Positions 43,378 through 53,100 of a DNA stretch of 64,000 nt are shown here, in pieces (positions within the stretch are counted from its first letter, which is position 1; every line of letters starts with the position of its first letter). The position numbers and the translations under genes were made by a program. The notes below the pieces were generated by a model. That model ran no database searches. It was not told where the DNA came from and saw only the letters and a program-made list of their open reading frames with translations. The stretch is from JBCBSS01 sp039819065 (lineage in GTDB: Bacteria > Bacteroidota > Bacteroidia > Cytophagales > Cyclobacteriaceae), in NCBI GenBank assembly GCA_039819065.1, contig JBCBSS010000015.1, positions 15,158 through 79,157 of the forward strand, given 5' to 3'.

Positions 43378-45414
43378 ATGGAAGAGCATCACAATCACTC
43401 TGATGATCATCACAATCATTCAGAGCATCAGCATACAGAAAATCATGATCACTCAGGTGGACATCATGACCACCACGCCCACATGATTGAGGATTTTAAG
43501 AAGCGATTTTACATCAATACGGCACTTTCAATACCCGTGCTTGCCTTTTCTGAAATGATCCAAGGCTTTTTAGGCTTCTCATTCAGCTTTCCAGGAATGG
43601 GTTATGTGGCAGCAGCATTGGCGACCTTCATTTTTATATATGGAGGTTGGCCATTTTTGAAAGGCCTGAAAGACGAACTTTCCGAAGGTGGTCCGGGCAT
43701 GATGACCCTGATAGCCATAGCCATCACGGTTGCCTGGGCATATAGCACTGCCGTTGTATTGGGACTGGAAGGAAAGGTGTTTTATTGGGAGCTGGTCACT
43801 TTGATAGACATTATGCTTTTAGGTCACTGGCTGGAGATGCGTTCTATCATGGGAGCCTCAAAAGCCCTTGAAAGACTAGCGGAATTAATGCCTTCTGAAG
43901 CGCATAAAGTAGAAGGTGACGATATATGTGATGTCAAGATTAGTGAACTTAAAAAAGGTGATATCATACTGATAAAGCCCGGGGAGAAAGTTCCAGCTGA
44001 TGGAAAAATAGTGGATGGCGATAGTGACCTGAACGAAAGTGCATTGACAGGTGAAAGTAAACCAGTCGAAAAGACAAAAGGTGATGAAGTAATCGGAGGA
44101 GCGATCAACGGTGACGGAAGTATAAAAGTCGAGGTGAAATCTTCGGGTGAAGATAGCTATCTTAATAAAGTCATCAAGCTTGTCGAGGAAGCACAACAGA
44201 CCAAATCAAAAACGCAGAACCTGGCTAACAGGGCTGCCGGATGGTTGGCCTACATCGCCATTGGGGTTGGAATAATTACTTTCATAGCATGGGCTTTCTT
44301 TAGCTCACAGGGGATGGATTTTGCGCTTGAGCGCATGGTAACTGTCATGATTATTACCTGTCCCCATGCTTTAGGACTGGCTGTACCACTGGTAGTCGCT
44401 ATTTCTACTGCACTTTCCGCAAAAAATGGATTGCTCATTAGAAACCGAACGGCCTTTGAAAATAGCAGGAAGATTTCAGCGATAGTCTTTGATAAAACAG
44501 GCACACTCACAGAGGGCAACTTTGGTGTGAACCAGATTGAGGTTCTAAATGACAGTTCAGAAGATGAGTTACTGGCCTTGGCTGGAGCTATTGAACAAAG
44601 CTCAGAACACCCTATTGCCAGGGGCATTGTGAATGAAGCCAAAAAGCGTGAACTCAAACTCCTTTCAACATCTGATTTCAGCTCTACGAAAGGGAAAGGT
44701 GTAAGTGCAAAAGTGGATGGATCAACGTATCAGATTGTAAGTCCTGGTTATCTAAAAGAAGAGGGAATCGAGCTACCCGAAGAAGCTACCACTGACAAAG
44801 CGGAAACGGTTGTTTTCATTTTGGAAGCAGGTAAATTGATTGGATTCATCGCTTTGGCTGATCAAATACGAAAAGAAAGTAGTGAGGCTATTGAGACCTT
44901 AAAAGATAAAGGCATCAAAGTGTTGATGGCTACCGGAGATAATGAACAGACGGCCAAAGCAGTCGCTGAAGAACTCCAACTGGATGGATACTACAGCCAG
45001 GTGCTTCCACACGAGAAATCAGAACTGATAGAGAAACTCCAGAAAGAAGGTGAGTTTGTGGCCATGACAGGAGACGGAGTGAATGATGCCCCGGCACTGG
45101 CCAAAGCGGATATTGGAATCGCGGTGGGTTCAGGAACAGATGTAGCTGCTGAAACGGCAGATATTATTCTGACCGAAAGTAGCCCTTCTGATATTGCCAA
45201 TTTGATCCTGTTTGGTAGAGCGACCTATAAGAAGATGGTTCAAAATCTGGTTTGGGCCACTGGTTATAATGTTGTAGCGATACCGCTTGCGGCAGGTGTC
45301 TTATTTTATCAAGGCATCATGATCAACCCGGCAGTAGGTGCAGCGCTCATGAGCTTGAGTACCATAGTTTGTGCAGCAAATGCTCAATTACTGAGATTGA
45401 AGTTTAAGTCGTAA
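43378..45414 (+). CDS. copB: CopB-type copper/silver P1B-ATPase
   Basis: The 678-residue P-type ATPase starts with a long His-rich tail (HHNHSDDHHNHSEHQH) in place of CxxC domains. It has the membrane motif TCPHAL, typical of CopB-type P1B pumps. The phosphorylation site is in VFDKTGTLT, with TGES in the actuator and TGDGVNDAPAL in the hinge. It exports Cu or Ag from the cytosol. It is followed 35 bp later by the 72-residue protein. Confidence 0.94.
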   Translation: MEEHHNHSDDHHNHSEHQHTENHDHSGGHHDHHAHMIEDFKKRFYINTALSIPVLAFSEMIQGFLGFSFSFPGMGYVAAALATFIFIYGGWPFLKGLKDELSEGGPGMMTLIAIAITVAWAYSTAVVLGLEGKVFYWELVTLIDIMLLGHWLEMRSIMGASKALERLAELMPSEAHKVEGDDICDVKISELKKGDIILIKPGEKVPADGKIVDGDSDLNESALTGESKPVEKTKGDEVIGGAINGDGSIKVEVKSSGEDSYLNKVIKLVEEAQQTKSKTQNLANRAAGWLAYIAIGVGIITFIAWAFFSSQGMDFALERMVTVMIITCPHALGLAVPLVVAISTALSAKNGLLIRNRTAFENSRKISAIVFDKTGTLTEGNFGVNQIEVLNDSSEDELLALAGAIEQSSEHPIARGIVNEAKKRELKLLSTSDFSSTKGKGVSAKVDGSTYQIVSPGYLKEEGIELPEEATTDKAETVVFILEAGKLIGFIALADQIRKESSEAIETLKDKGIKVLMATGDNEQTAKAVAEELQLDGYYSQVLPHEKSELIEKLQKEGEFVAMTGDGVNDAPALAKADIGIAVGSGTDVAAETADIILTESSPSDIANLILFGRATYKKMVQNLVWATGYNVVAIPLAAGVLFYQGIMINPAVGAALMSLSTIVCAANAQLLRLKFKS

Positions 45415-45449
45415 ATATCTTGACCTCCAAAATATCATATTGAACCCTT

Positions 45450-45668
45450 GTGCCAAAGTATACCCCTGAAGAAATACTGGCTAAGTATCCCGAACTCCAA
45501 GCGAAATTGAATTGGAGAAAGCAGGATATTGGCATATTTCTGAGGTGTAAACTTGTTAGGGGGTATTATGACAGCAAGAGGAGAGTGACCGTAATAGATG
45601 AAAGGTCATTGGTTGAGCTGATGGAATTTGCCAATGATAACCTGGATAAACAGAAAGTAGACTTGTGA
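45450..45668 (+). CDS. 72-residue protein of unknown function, copy 1
   Basis: The protein starts at GTG 45450 (MPKYTPEEILAKYPELQ). It is compact, charged and without Cys, with a predicted helix-turn-helix-like or winged fold (QDIGIFLRCKLVRGYYDSKRRVTVIDERSLVELMEFAN). A near-identical gene lies at 57880-58098; both start at GTG and both follow an efflux gene. Similarity ends at the coding region. It is perhaps a DNA-binding or recombination accessory protein; no function can be assigned. Confidence 0.75.
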   Translation: MPKYTPEEILAKYPELQAKLNWRKQDIGIFLRCKLVRGYYDSKRRVTVIDERSLVELMEFANDNLDKQKVDL

Positions 45669-45687
45669 AAATATGATATCTTATCAA

Positions 45688-46341
45688 TCAAGACACAAAA
45701 ACATTTTCCGCAACCTTCTGACTAACTAATTGAGGTTTACCATCTATATCTACATCTAAGGAACCATCAAATTCATGAACAGATTTAATAGTGACCTTAC
45801 TATTGATAACAAGACCCAGTTGCGTGATATACTGAAGAAAGGCGGGTGAGTCATTTCTAACTCCAACAACCGCTAGTTCTTTTCCTACTGATTCCTGGAT
45901 CAAAGTCGTTTTATGTACACCTCCTATTTCACCATTGGCATTAGGGATTGGATCACCATGCGGATCGTACTCAGGATAGCCGAGCAGCTTATCTAATTGA
46001 TCTACCAATTTTTTGGATTTAACATGTTCTAATTGCTCTGCTACCTCGTGTATCTCATCCCATGTAAATTCCATTTTTTCAACTAGAAAGGTTTCCCACA
46101 ACCGATGCTTTCGGATCACAGCACATGCCTCTTTTTCACCTTTCTCAAGAAGTGAAATCGCTCCGTATTTCTCATAATGAATGAAGTCCTTTTCTTTAAG
46201 TTTTTTTAACATACTGCTTGCTGTGGCCGGAGAAATACTCATACGCTTTGCCAACTCATTTGTACCAAGCTCCTTATCTTTTCGATCCGTATTAAGGCTA
46301 TAAATGGCCTTCAAGTAGTTTTCTTCGGTATTTGTAATCAT
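45688..46341 (-). CDS. DtxR/MntR-family iron- or manganese-dependent repressor
   Basis: The 217-residue protein has an N-terminal winged helix (LAKRMSISPATASSMLKKLKEKDFI), a metal-binding dimer domain (RKHRLWETFLVEKMEFTWDEIHEVAEQLEHV) with DPHGDPIPN, and a C-terminal FeoA/SH3-like domain. The start is ATG 46341 (MITNTEENYLKAIYSL). It is divergent from the di-heme operon and should respond to Fe(II) or Mn(II) there. Confidence 0.93.
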   Translation of the reverse strand: MITNTEENYLKAIYSLNTDRKDKELGTNELAKRMSISPATASSMLKKLKEKDFIHYEKYGAISLLEKGEKEACAVIRKHRLWETFLVEKMEFTWDEIHEVAEQLEHVKSKKLVDQLDKLLGYPEYDPHGDPIPNANGEIGGVHKTTLIQESVGKELAVVGVRNDSPAFLQYITQLGLVINSKVTIKSVHEFDGSLDVDIDGKPQLVSQKVAENVFVS

Positions 46342-46427
46342 TAAGTCAAAAGTAACTATCACATCTCTTATTTAAAAGTTTGATATGACTAACTTTAATT
46401 ATTAGGTTTGTATAAATTAATTTTAAG
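46342..46427. promoter_or_regulatory. divergent promoter between DtxR and the di-heme operon
   Basis: The AT-rich 86-bp spacer contains an imperfect inverted repeat, ACTAACTTTAATTATTAGGTTTGT, that could bind the DtxR-type dimer. No perfect palindrome is seen. Confidence 0.4.
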
Positions 46428-47621
46428 ATGAGTAAAATAATTCCTTTTCTAACCTTATTTTTTTGCCTTGGGCTTGTTTCTTGTGAAGAGATAATTCCAG
46501 CAGCACCTGCTGAAAATGAACTATTGGACGGGCCAACTGCAGGTCTGTCTTACGGTGAGCAAACCCAATTCTTAAAGGGTGATGTTGCCTTTAACGATGA
46601 AGTGTTTTCATCAGTCAATGGGCTAGGACCTGGATTCGTAGCTACTTCATGCGGAAGTTGTCATGCTGGGGACGGAAAAGGTCATCCATTTACTACACTC
46701 ACCAGATTCGGACAAACGCTACCTAATACATTGCCTGATTTATCAATTGGTGGTCCTCAACTTCAAAATAGGGCTATTCCGGGATTTGAACCAGAAAAAC
46801 TACCAAACGGAGTTCCTTTTATGCAGTTTACCCCGCCTGCAGTTACCGGACTAGGATTTCTTGCAGCTCTTACGGATCAACAAATTCTTGAAAACGTAGA
46901 TTCGTTAGATGTGGATAACGATGGAATTTCAGGTGTCCCTAATTACATAACTCCTCCTGACTACTTTGAGCAGAAATGGTTTCATCAACCTGTAAATGGA
47001 AAAATTATTGGACGATTTGGCAAAAAAGCAGCTGCTATTGACTTGCTGCAACAAACAGTTGGTGCATATAATCAGGACATGGGAGTCACCTCAACTTTTG
47101 AACCAGTTGATCCAATGAGTCAATTGAGTACTGATCCGGAAGTTTCTGATCAAACCATACGAGATGTGGTTTTTTATCTTAGAACACTAAAGGCACCAAT
47201 TCCCCGATCTGAGGAAAATAGTGAGGTACTAAGAGGAAAGGTCATATTTGCCGATATTCAATGTGCTTCATGCCATATCCCGGAATGGACTACCCCTGAG
47301 TCAAATATTGAAGCATTATCGAACAAGACTTTTTATCCATATACTGATCTACTTCTACACGATATGGGGTCAGCACTGGATGATGGAGCAACTGAAGGGT
47401 CAGCAGAGACCTATGAGTGGCGAACTCCACCATTGTGGGGGTTAGGTCTTTCACCAAACTCACAAGGTGGATCTTATTTTCTAATGCATGATGGTCGTGC
47501 AAGAAGCATCGAAGAAGCAATCGTTTTACACGGTGGTGAAGCAGAAAATAGTAAAAACCAATTTATCACCCTTGGTGAGAGCGACAGGAAGTCACTGATT
47601 AAATTTCTAGAATCACTCTAG
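46428..47621 (+). CDS. di-heme oxidoreductase-family lipoprotein
   Basis: The 397-residue protein has a lipoprotein signal (LGLVSC) and two c-type heme sites, CGSCHAGDGKG near residue 76 and CASCHIPEW near 282. It belongs to the di-heme oxidoredictase (DUF1111, thiol oxidoreductase-like) family, periplasmic electron carriers often linked to iron uptake. The heme-bearing MHDGRARSIEEAIVLHGGEA motif is also present. It is first in a four-gene operon with Rieske, porin and Fur genes. Confidence 0.9.
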   Translation: MSKIIPFLTLFFCLGLVSCEEIIPAAPAENELLDGPTAGLSYGEQTQFLKGDVAFNDEVFSSVNGLGPGFVATSCGSCHAGDGKGHPFTTLTRFGQTLPNTLPDLSIGGPQLQNRAIPGFEPEKLPNGVPFMQFTPPAVTGLGFLAALTDQQILENVDSLDVDNDGISGVPNYITPPDYFEQKWFHQPVNGKIIGRFGKKAAAIDLLQQTVGAYNQDMGVTSTFEPVDPMSQLSTDPEVSDQTIRDVVFYLRTLKAPIPRSEENSEVLRGKVIFADIQCASCHIPEWTTPESNIEALSNKTFYPYTDLLLHDMGSALDDGATEGSAETYEWRTPPLWGLGLSPNSQGGSYFLMHDGRARSIEEAIVLHGGEAENSKNQFITLGESDRKSLIKFLESL

Positions 47622-47623
47622 GC

Positions 47624-48055
47624 ATGGAAAGAAGAGAATTTGTGAGAAAATGTGGAGTGGGGTGCCTAGGTGTACTTGCCTCTAATCTACTTCTACAGGG
47701 ATGTGTGGGAACTCGTTACATATCTGGAAACATTGAAGGCTCCTTTCTTAGTATAAATGAAGATACTTTTCTAAATGAGGGTAAGGACTATTTGAAGCAT
47801 ATAGTCGTACAGAATGATGCCTTACAATATCCAATAGTCGTCTTTCGGTTTGATCCAAATGATTACAAAGCACTGCTAATGAAATGCACCCATCAGGGCA
47901 CAGAGCTTCAGGTATTCGGAGATCGCCTTCAATGTCCTGCTCATGGCAGTGAGTTTAACAATATGGGGAGTGTCCAAAATGGCCCGGCTGATTCGGCACT
48001 TCGGAGCTTTCCTGTTATCAAAGAATTAAAGACGCTTAAAATCGATTTATCATGA
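47624..48055 (+). CDS. Rieske 2Fe-2S protein, Tat-exported lipoprotein
   Basis: The 143-residue protein starts with a Tat signal (MERREFVRKCGVGCLGVL) and lipobox LLLQGC. The Rieske cluster ligands are in CTHQGTEL and CPAHGSEF, with the usual spacing. It thus carries a periplasmic high-potential 2Fe-2S cluster. No cytochrome b or bc1 subunit is nearby, so it likely passes electrons to or from the di-heme protein. It lies 2 bp after that gene and overlaps the porin gene. Confidence 0.92.
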   Translation: MERREFVRKCGVGCLGVLASNLLLQGCVGTRYISGNIEGSFLSINEDTFLNEGKDYLKHIVVQNDALQYPIVVFRFDPNDYKALLMKCTHQGTELQVFGDRLQCPAHGSEFNNMGSVQNGPADSALRSFPVIKELKTLKIDLS

Positions 48056-49284
48056 GAAACTTTGGCTCAGTTCTGATTGCTATTGCCTGTTTGATTTCGC
48101 TTGAGACCAATGCACAAATTGATAGCACCTTGCTGAAAAGAGTGCCAGTAGATACATCCAAAAACCTGCTAAACATGGATGCGGTTTACAACCGTCCGTT
48201 TTTGCAAGTTGGGAAGCTTCCTGTTTCTGTAGGAGGGTACATAGAAGCTGATTATTCATATATTGGAGAAGATGGTGTGACTGACGGCCACAGCTTTCGT
48301 GTTCCACGGATGACCCTTTTTGTGGCATCCTCCATTCATCGGAAAATTAAATTTCTCTCTGAGATCGAGTTCGAAGAAGGCGGAGAAGAAGTGGCTATTG
48401 AGTTTGCTGCCTTAGACATCAGCATGCATCCGCTCCTCAATCTTCGAGGTGGAATTGTAATGAATCCCATTGGAGCATTTAATCAAAACCACGATGGACC
48501 TAAATGGGAATTTATAGATAGGCCAATAGCTGCAGTAGACATGCTTCCTGCAACGTGGAGTAATGTAGGTTTTGGGTTATATGGTAAATATTTTTTGAAA
48601 GACTGGGCCTTTGGATATGAAGCCTATCTAACCAATGGATTTAATGATGCAATCATCAACAATGGAGAGAACCGAACATTTCTACCAGCTTCCAAAGACA
48701 ACAAAGAGCGATTTGAGGAGTCGTCTAATGGTGAACCTCTTTTTACAGGTAAAATAGCTCTACGAAATAATAAGATTGGTGAGATAGGTCTGTCCTATAT
48801 GGGCGGCATTTATAACACCTATAAAGAGGATGGCTTAATATTAGACGAGAAAAGAAGATTGGATGTCTATGCCGTGGATTTCAATACCACTATTCCTACC
48901 CTCAACACCTTCGTTGTTGGTGAATGGGTATGGGTTAATATTGATGTTCCTGCAACTTTCACACAGCAATTTGGAGATAAACAAAAAGGTGGTTTTGTAG
49001 ATATTGTCCAACCGGTTCTGAATGGAAACTTGTTTGGTTTTGATAAAGCAACTTTCAATGTAGCTATTAGGTTTGAATATGTAGATTGGAATGATGGTAG
49101 GTTTCAAGAGACAGGAGAAAGCATTGGAGATGAAATATGGGCAGTTGTGCCTGCTATAAGCTTTCGCCCAACAGCACAAACAGTCATTCGATTGAACTAT
49201 AGAATCATGGAACAAACTGATCTCCTTGGTAATCCACCCGCTAAAATCTCAGGCATCCAATTTGGGCTTTCATCGTACTTTTAA
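48052..49284 (+). CDS. outer-membrane porin-like beta-barrel protein
   Basis: The 410-residue protein has a signal peptide (MRNFGSVLIAIACLISLETNA). It shows the alternating aromatic strands of a beta-barrel, with GGYIEADYSYIGEDGVTDGHSFRVPRM near the start and ending in a terminal Phe (FGLSSYF). It resembles porins of the phosphate-selective O/P type, but its substrate is unknown. It is third in the di-heme/Rieske operon, so it may admit the substrate, for example metal ions, of those redox proteins. Confidence 0.82.
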   Translation: MRNFGSVLIAIACLISLETNAQIDSTLLKRVPVDTSKNLLNMDAVYNRPFLQVGKLPVSVGGYIEADYSYIGEDGVTDGHSFRVPRMTLFVASSIHRKIKFLSEIEFEEGGEEVAIEFAALDISMHPLLNLRGGIVMNPIGAFNQNHDGPKWEFIDRPIAAVDMLPATWSNVGFGLYGKYFLKDWAFGYEAYLTNGFNDAIINNGENRTFLPASKDNKERFEESSNGEPLFTGKIALRNNKIGEIGLSYMGGIYNTYKEDGLILDEKRRLDVYAVDFNTTIPTLNTFVVGEWVWVNIDVPATFTQQFGDKQKGGFVDIVQPVLNGNLFGFDKATFNVAIRFEYVDWNDGRFQETGESIGDEIWAVVPAISFRPTAQTVIRLNYRIMEQTDLLGNPPAKISGIQFGLSSYF

Positions 49285-49286
49285 TT

Positions 49287-49688
49287 ATGCTTGAACAAAA
49301 ACTAGAAAATAAAAATATCAAGCCTACCACTATGAGGCTCCTCGTATTACGCCAGTTGGTTGAATCTGGTGCTGCTATCAGCCTAAGTGATTTAGATGCA
49401 AAATTCGAGCAAGCAGATAAGGCAACTCTTTACCGAACCCTTAAGACTTTTGAGGATAAAAAACTCATTCACAGCATTGATGATGGCACAGGTGCTGTCA
49501 AATATGCCTTATGTGAAGAAGGTTGCGAATGCGAACCACAAGACCAGCACATTCATTTTCACTGTGTCAAATGCGGTGAAACGTACTGCCTAACACAATC
49601 TAAAATACCACAAACACAAATACCTTCTGGATTTAGAGCTTCTAGCGCTAGTATGGTATATAAGGGGATTTGCGCCAATTGCCCATAG
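49287..49688 (+). CDS. Fur-family regulator
   Basis: The 133-residue protein has the Fur winged helix (LSDLDAKFEQADKATLYRTLKTFEDKKLI), the regulatory His stretch (QDQHIHFHCVKCGETYC) and the structural zinc Cys pair (CANC at the end). It could be a Fur, Zur or other metal sensor. It is the last gene of the operon and 2 bp after the porin gene. This makes two metal-sensing repressors (with DtxR) around one operon. Confidence 0.92.
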   Translation: MLEQKLENKNIKPTTMRLLVLRQLVESGAAISLSDLDAKFEQADKATLYRTLKTFEDKKLIHSIDDGTGAVKYALCEEGCECEPQDQHIHFHCVKCGETYCLTQSKIPQTQIPSGFRASSASMVYKGICANCP

Positions 49689-49730
49689 CAACTTTGCAAA
49701 CAGGTTGCACTACTTTTTTGCTATGATTGC

Positions 49731-50042
49731 ATGGTGAGATCATTCGCATTTATATTGTCACTTTTTTTATTGGGCTTGTCTGTCATACCCTGTGCAGACG
49801 AAGTGAACGCTGAAAGTGTTGAAATCACTTCAGTAAATACCGATGGAGATCATGATCACGAGAGTGACGAAGACCTTTGCTCACCCTTCTGTGTTTGTCA
49901 ATGCTGCCATTCACATTTTGTCGCTAATCATGCGTTTTACCCAAACTTGATATCACTTGTGCAAGTGACCCAAAAAACGAAGTACAACGCTTATTTCACT
50001 AACGGCTACCTAGACTCCATCCTTCAGCCACCCCAGATTTAA
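49731..50042 (+). CDS. small His/Cys-rich exported protein (DUF6660-like)
   Basis: The 103-residue protein has a signal peptide (MVRSFAFILSLFLLGLSVIPCADEVNA). A metal-binding-looking stretch follows, with DGDHDHESDED and then CSPFCVCQCCHSHF. It lies before the CzcA-TolC gene, as the HYC_CC_PP protein lies before the CusA gene. It probably binds metal in the periplasm. Family assignment is tentative. Confidence 0.7.
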   Translation: MVRSFAFILSLFLLGLSVIPCADEVNAESVEITSVNTDGDHDHESDEDLCSPFCVCQCCHSHFVANHAFYPNLISLVQVTQKTKYNAYFTNGYLDSILQPPQI

Positions 50043-50130
50043 TATCAGTATTCTTGGGACAACACCGTCCTTTCGGCTTTTCCTAAAGTCGATACAACAT
50101 CATTTTCACTGATATTAAATCATTCTATTC

Positions 50131-53100
50131 ATGATTAATAAGATCATTTCTTTTTCCATAAAGAATAAATTCATTGTGGGTCTGCTTACGTTGGGCCTCA
50201 TCGGAGTAGGTATCTACTCAATGTCTACTGTCAACCTGGGATCGGTTCCCGATATAACCAATAATCAGGTACAGGTAATGACTGTATCGCCAAATCTTGC
50301 TACTGAGGATATTGAGCAATTTGTGACCTATCCGGTGGAGCTTGCTATGGGGAACTTACCTGGCGTAGATGAAATTCGTTCCATTTCCAGGTTTGGACTA
50401 TCGGTAGTCACCATCGTTTTTGAAGACGATATGGGCACCTATCTGCCCCGGCAGCTGGTACAAGAAAAACTCAACGAACTTGGGAAAACAATACCGGAAA
50501 AATTCGGCAGCCCAACGATGGGGCCTATTTCCACGGGTTTGGGTCAGATTTATGAATATACTATTCAGCCAAAAGAGGGCTATGAGACTAAGTATTCTCC
50601 GACTGAGTTACGCACTATTCAGGATTGGATAGTGAAAAGGCAGCTTACCTTGCTGGACGGTGTGGTTGAGGTTAATTCTTTCGGTGGTTACATCAAGCAA
50701 TATGAAGTCGCCATCAGTCCGGACAAACTCAACGCTCAGAACGTAAGTATATCGCAAGTTTACGAGGCTCTGGCAAGAAATAATGTCAATACCGGTGGAG
50801 CCTACATTGAGAAGAACAGGATGTCGAACTTCATACGTGGTGAAGGACTCATTCGCTCGCTGGAAGACATCCGAAAAGTTGTTGTCAAAACAGAAAACAA
50901 TATTCCTGTCACCATTGGTGATATCGCTTCCAAGGTACACTTCGGTCATCAGGTAAGGTACGGAGCATTTACTCAAGATGGTAAAGAAGCAGTTGGTGGC
51001 ATCATTATGATGCTAAAGGGCTCCAACCCCAATGCAGTTATTCAGAATGTAAAGTCCCGTATGGAGGAAGTGGAAAAGTCACTTCCTGAAGGATTGGAGA
51101 TTAATGCCATTATTGACAGAAGCGACCTCATATCCAGAACTACCAGCACAGTAAAAACCAACCTGATTGAAGGTGCATTAATCGTAATTTTTGCACTGGT
51201 GATTTTACTGGGAAGCTTACGTGGTGGGATCATTACAGCGACTACCATTCCTCTTTCATTGTTGTTTGCTTTCATCTTGATGAAGCAGTTCAACGTGTGG
51301 GCTAGCCTGATGAGTTTAGGAGCAATAGACTTTGGGATCATCATTGACGGGGCAGTGATTATCATTGAAGGTACTGTGTACGAAATCCAAAAAAGGATCA
51401 GGTCAGGAAAGCTTGGCTTTGATCAAAAAGTTATGGATGATCTGGCCTATGAAGCTGGTAGTACTATGATGAGTTCAGCCTTTTTTGGTCAAATCATTAT
51501 CCTCATTGTTTTCGCACCGATACTTTTTCTCACTGGGGTTGAAGGTAAAATGTTCCAGCCTATGGCCTACACCTTTGGCTTTGCCATGATCGGAGCTATT
51601 GTGCTTTGCCTGACTTATGTTCCCATGATGTCCGCACTGCTTATGAAGCCCATTCGGAACAAGAAAAACTGGTTTGGACGTTTGGAGCGATCACTAGAGA
51701 ATGTCAGCGATGAGCTCATCGGAGGGATTCATCGCAGTTATCTACCCGTATTAAAAAGTGCTCTACAATTCAAAACCCAGGTAATCGTGGTAGCTATCAT
51801 TTTACTTGGCTTGGCGGCATTTACTTTCTCACAGATGGGTGGGGAGTTCGTTCCTCAACTGGACGAAGGGGACCTTGCGATGCAGGCATTAATCCGACCT
51901 GGTAGTTCACTTAGCGAATCCAAAGATGTTTCGATCAAGATTGAGAACATTTTGCTGGACAACTTCCCTGAAATCAGAACGGTGACCGCCCGTATTGGAG
52001 TAGCTGATATTCCTACAGATCCTATGCCCATGGACATAGCGGATATGTACCTCATTTTGGAAAAGAACAAAGATAAATGGGTATCTGCTGAGAGTAAGGA
52101 CGAGTTGATTGAAAAAATCAAGGATAAACTGGATCAACAACTTGTGGGTGTTAACTTGGTATTTACCCAGCCTGTGGAGTTACGTTTCAATGAATTGCTT
52201 GAGGGCGTAAGAGAAGATATTGCCGTGAAGTTATACGGTGAAGATCTCGACATTCTGGCTACCAAAGTGCAGGAGATGGCTGATATCATCTCGACCGTGC
52301 CAGGTGCCGGAGACGTAAATGCTGAACGAACTTCCGGTCTTCCTCAAATGACCGTCCGCTACAACCGAAAGAAAGTGGCACAGTATGGATTGGACATTCA
52401 AAAACTCAATGAGTATGTGAGTGCTGCTTTTGCCGGTGGTGTGGCCGGGGTTGTTTTTGAGGGTGAGAAACGATTTGACCTGGTTATCCGGTTTGATGAA
52501 GCCCACCGAAAAAGTATCGATGATCTTAGAACCTTATTCATCGACCTACCTGATGGCACTCAGGTTCCCATCAAAGAAGTAGCTGATATCAGTTACGTAC
52601 CTGGCCCGATGCAGATTTCACGGGACAATACCTACAGGAGAACTTATGTCGGTGTAAATACACGTGGTAGAGATGTGGAGTCAGTGGTAAAGGACATTCA
52701 GCAAAAACTAGATGAACAGCTTGATCTTCCTGCTGGCTATTATATCACCTATGGTGGGGAGTTTGAAAACCTGGAAAGAGCAAAGAGCCGATTGTCCATT
52801 GTAGTACCAATAGCTCTCTTCCTCATATTTGTTTTACTCTACTTCGCCCTAGGCTCTTTCACTCAATCCATCATGATCTACATAGCTATTCCACTAGCAG
52901 CCATCGGAGGTGTATTTGCCCTTTGGTTGAGAGACATGCCGTTCAGCATCTCGGCTGGGGTCGGTTTCATTGTTTTGTTTGGTGTGGCTGTACTCAATGG
53001 ACTGGTATTGATCAACCGTTTCAATTCACTGAAAGAGGAAGGTGTGACCAGCATCCGAGAACGGATCCTGACAGGAACAAAAGAACGGATCAGACCCATA

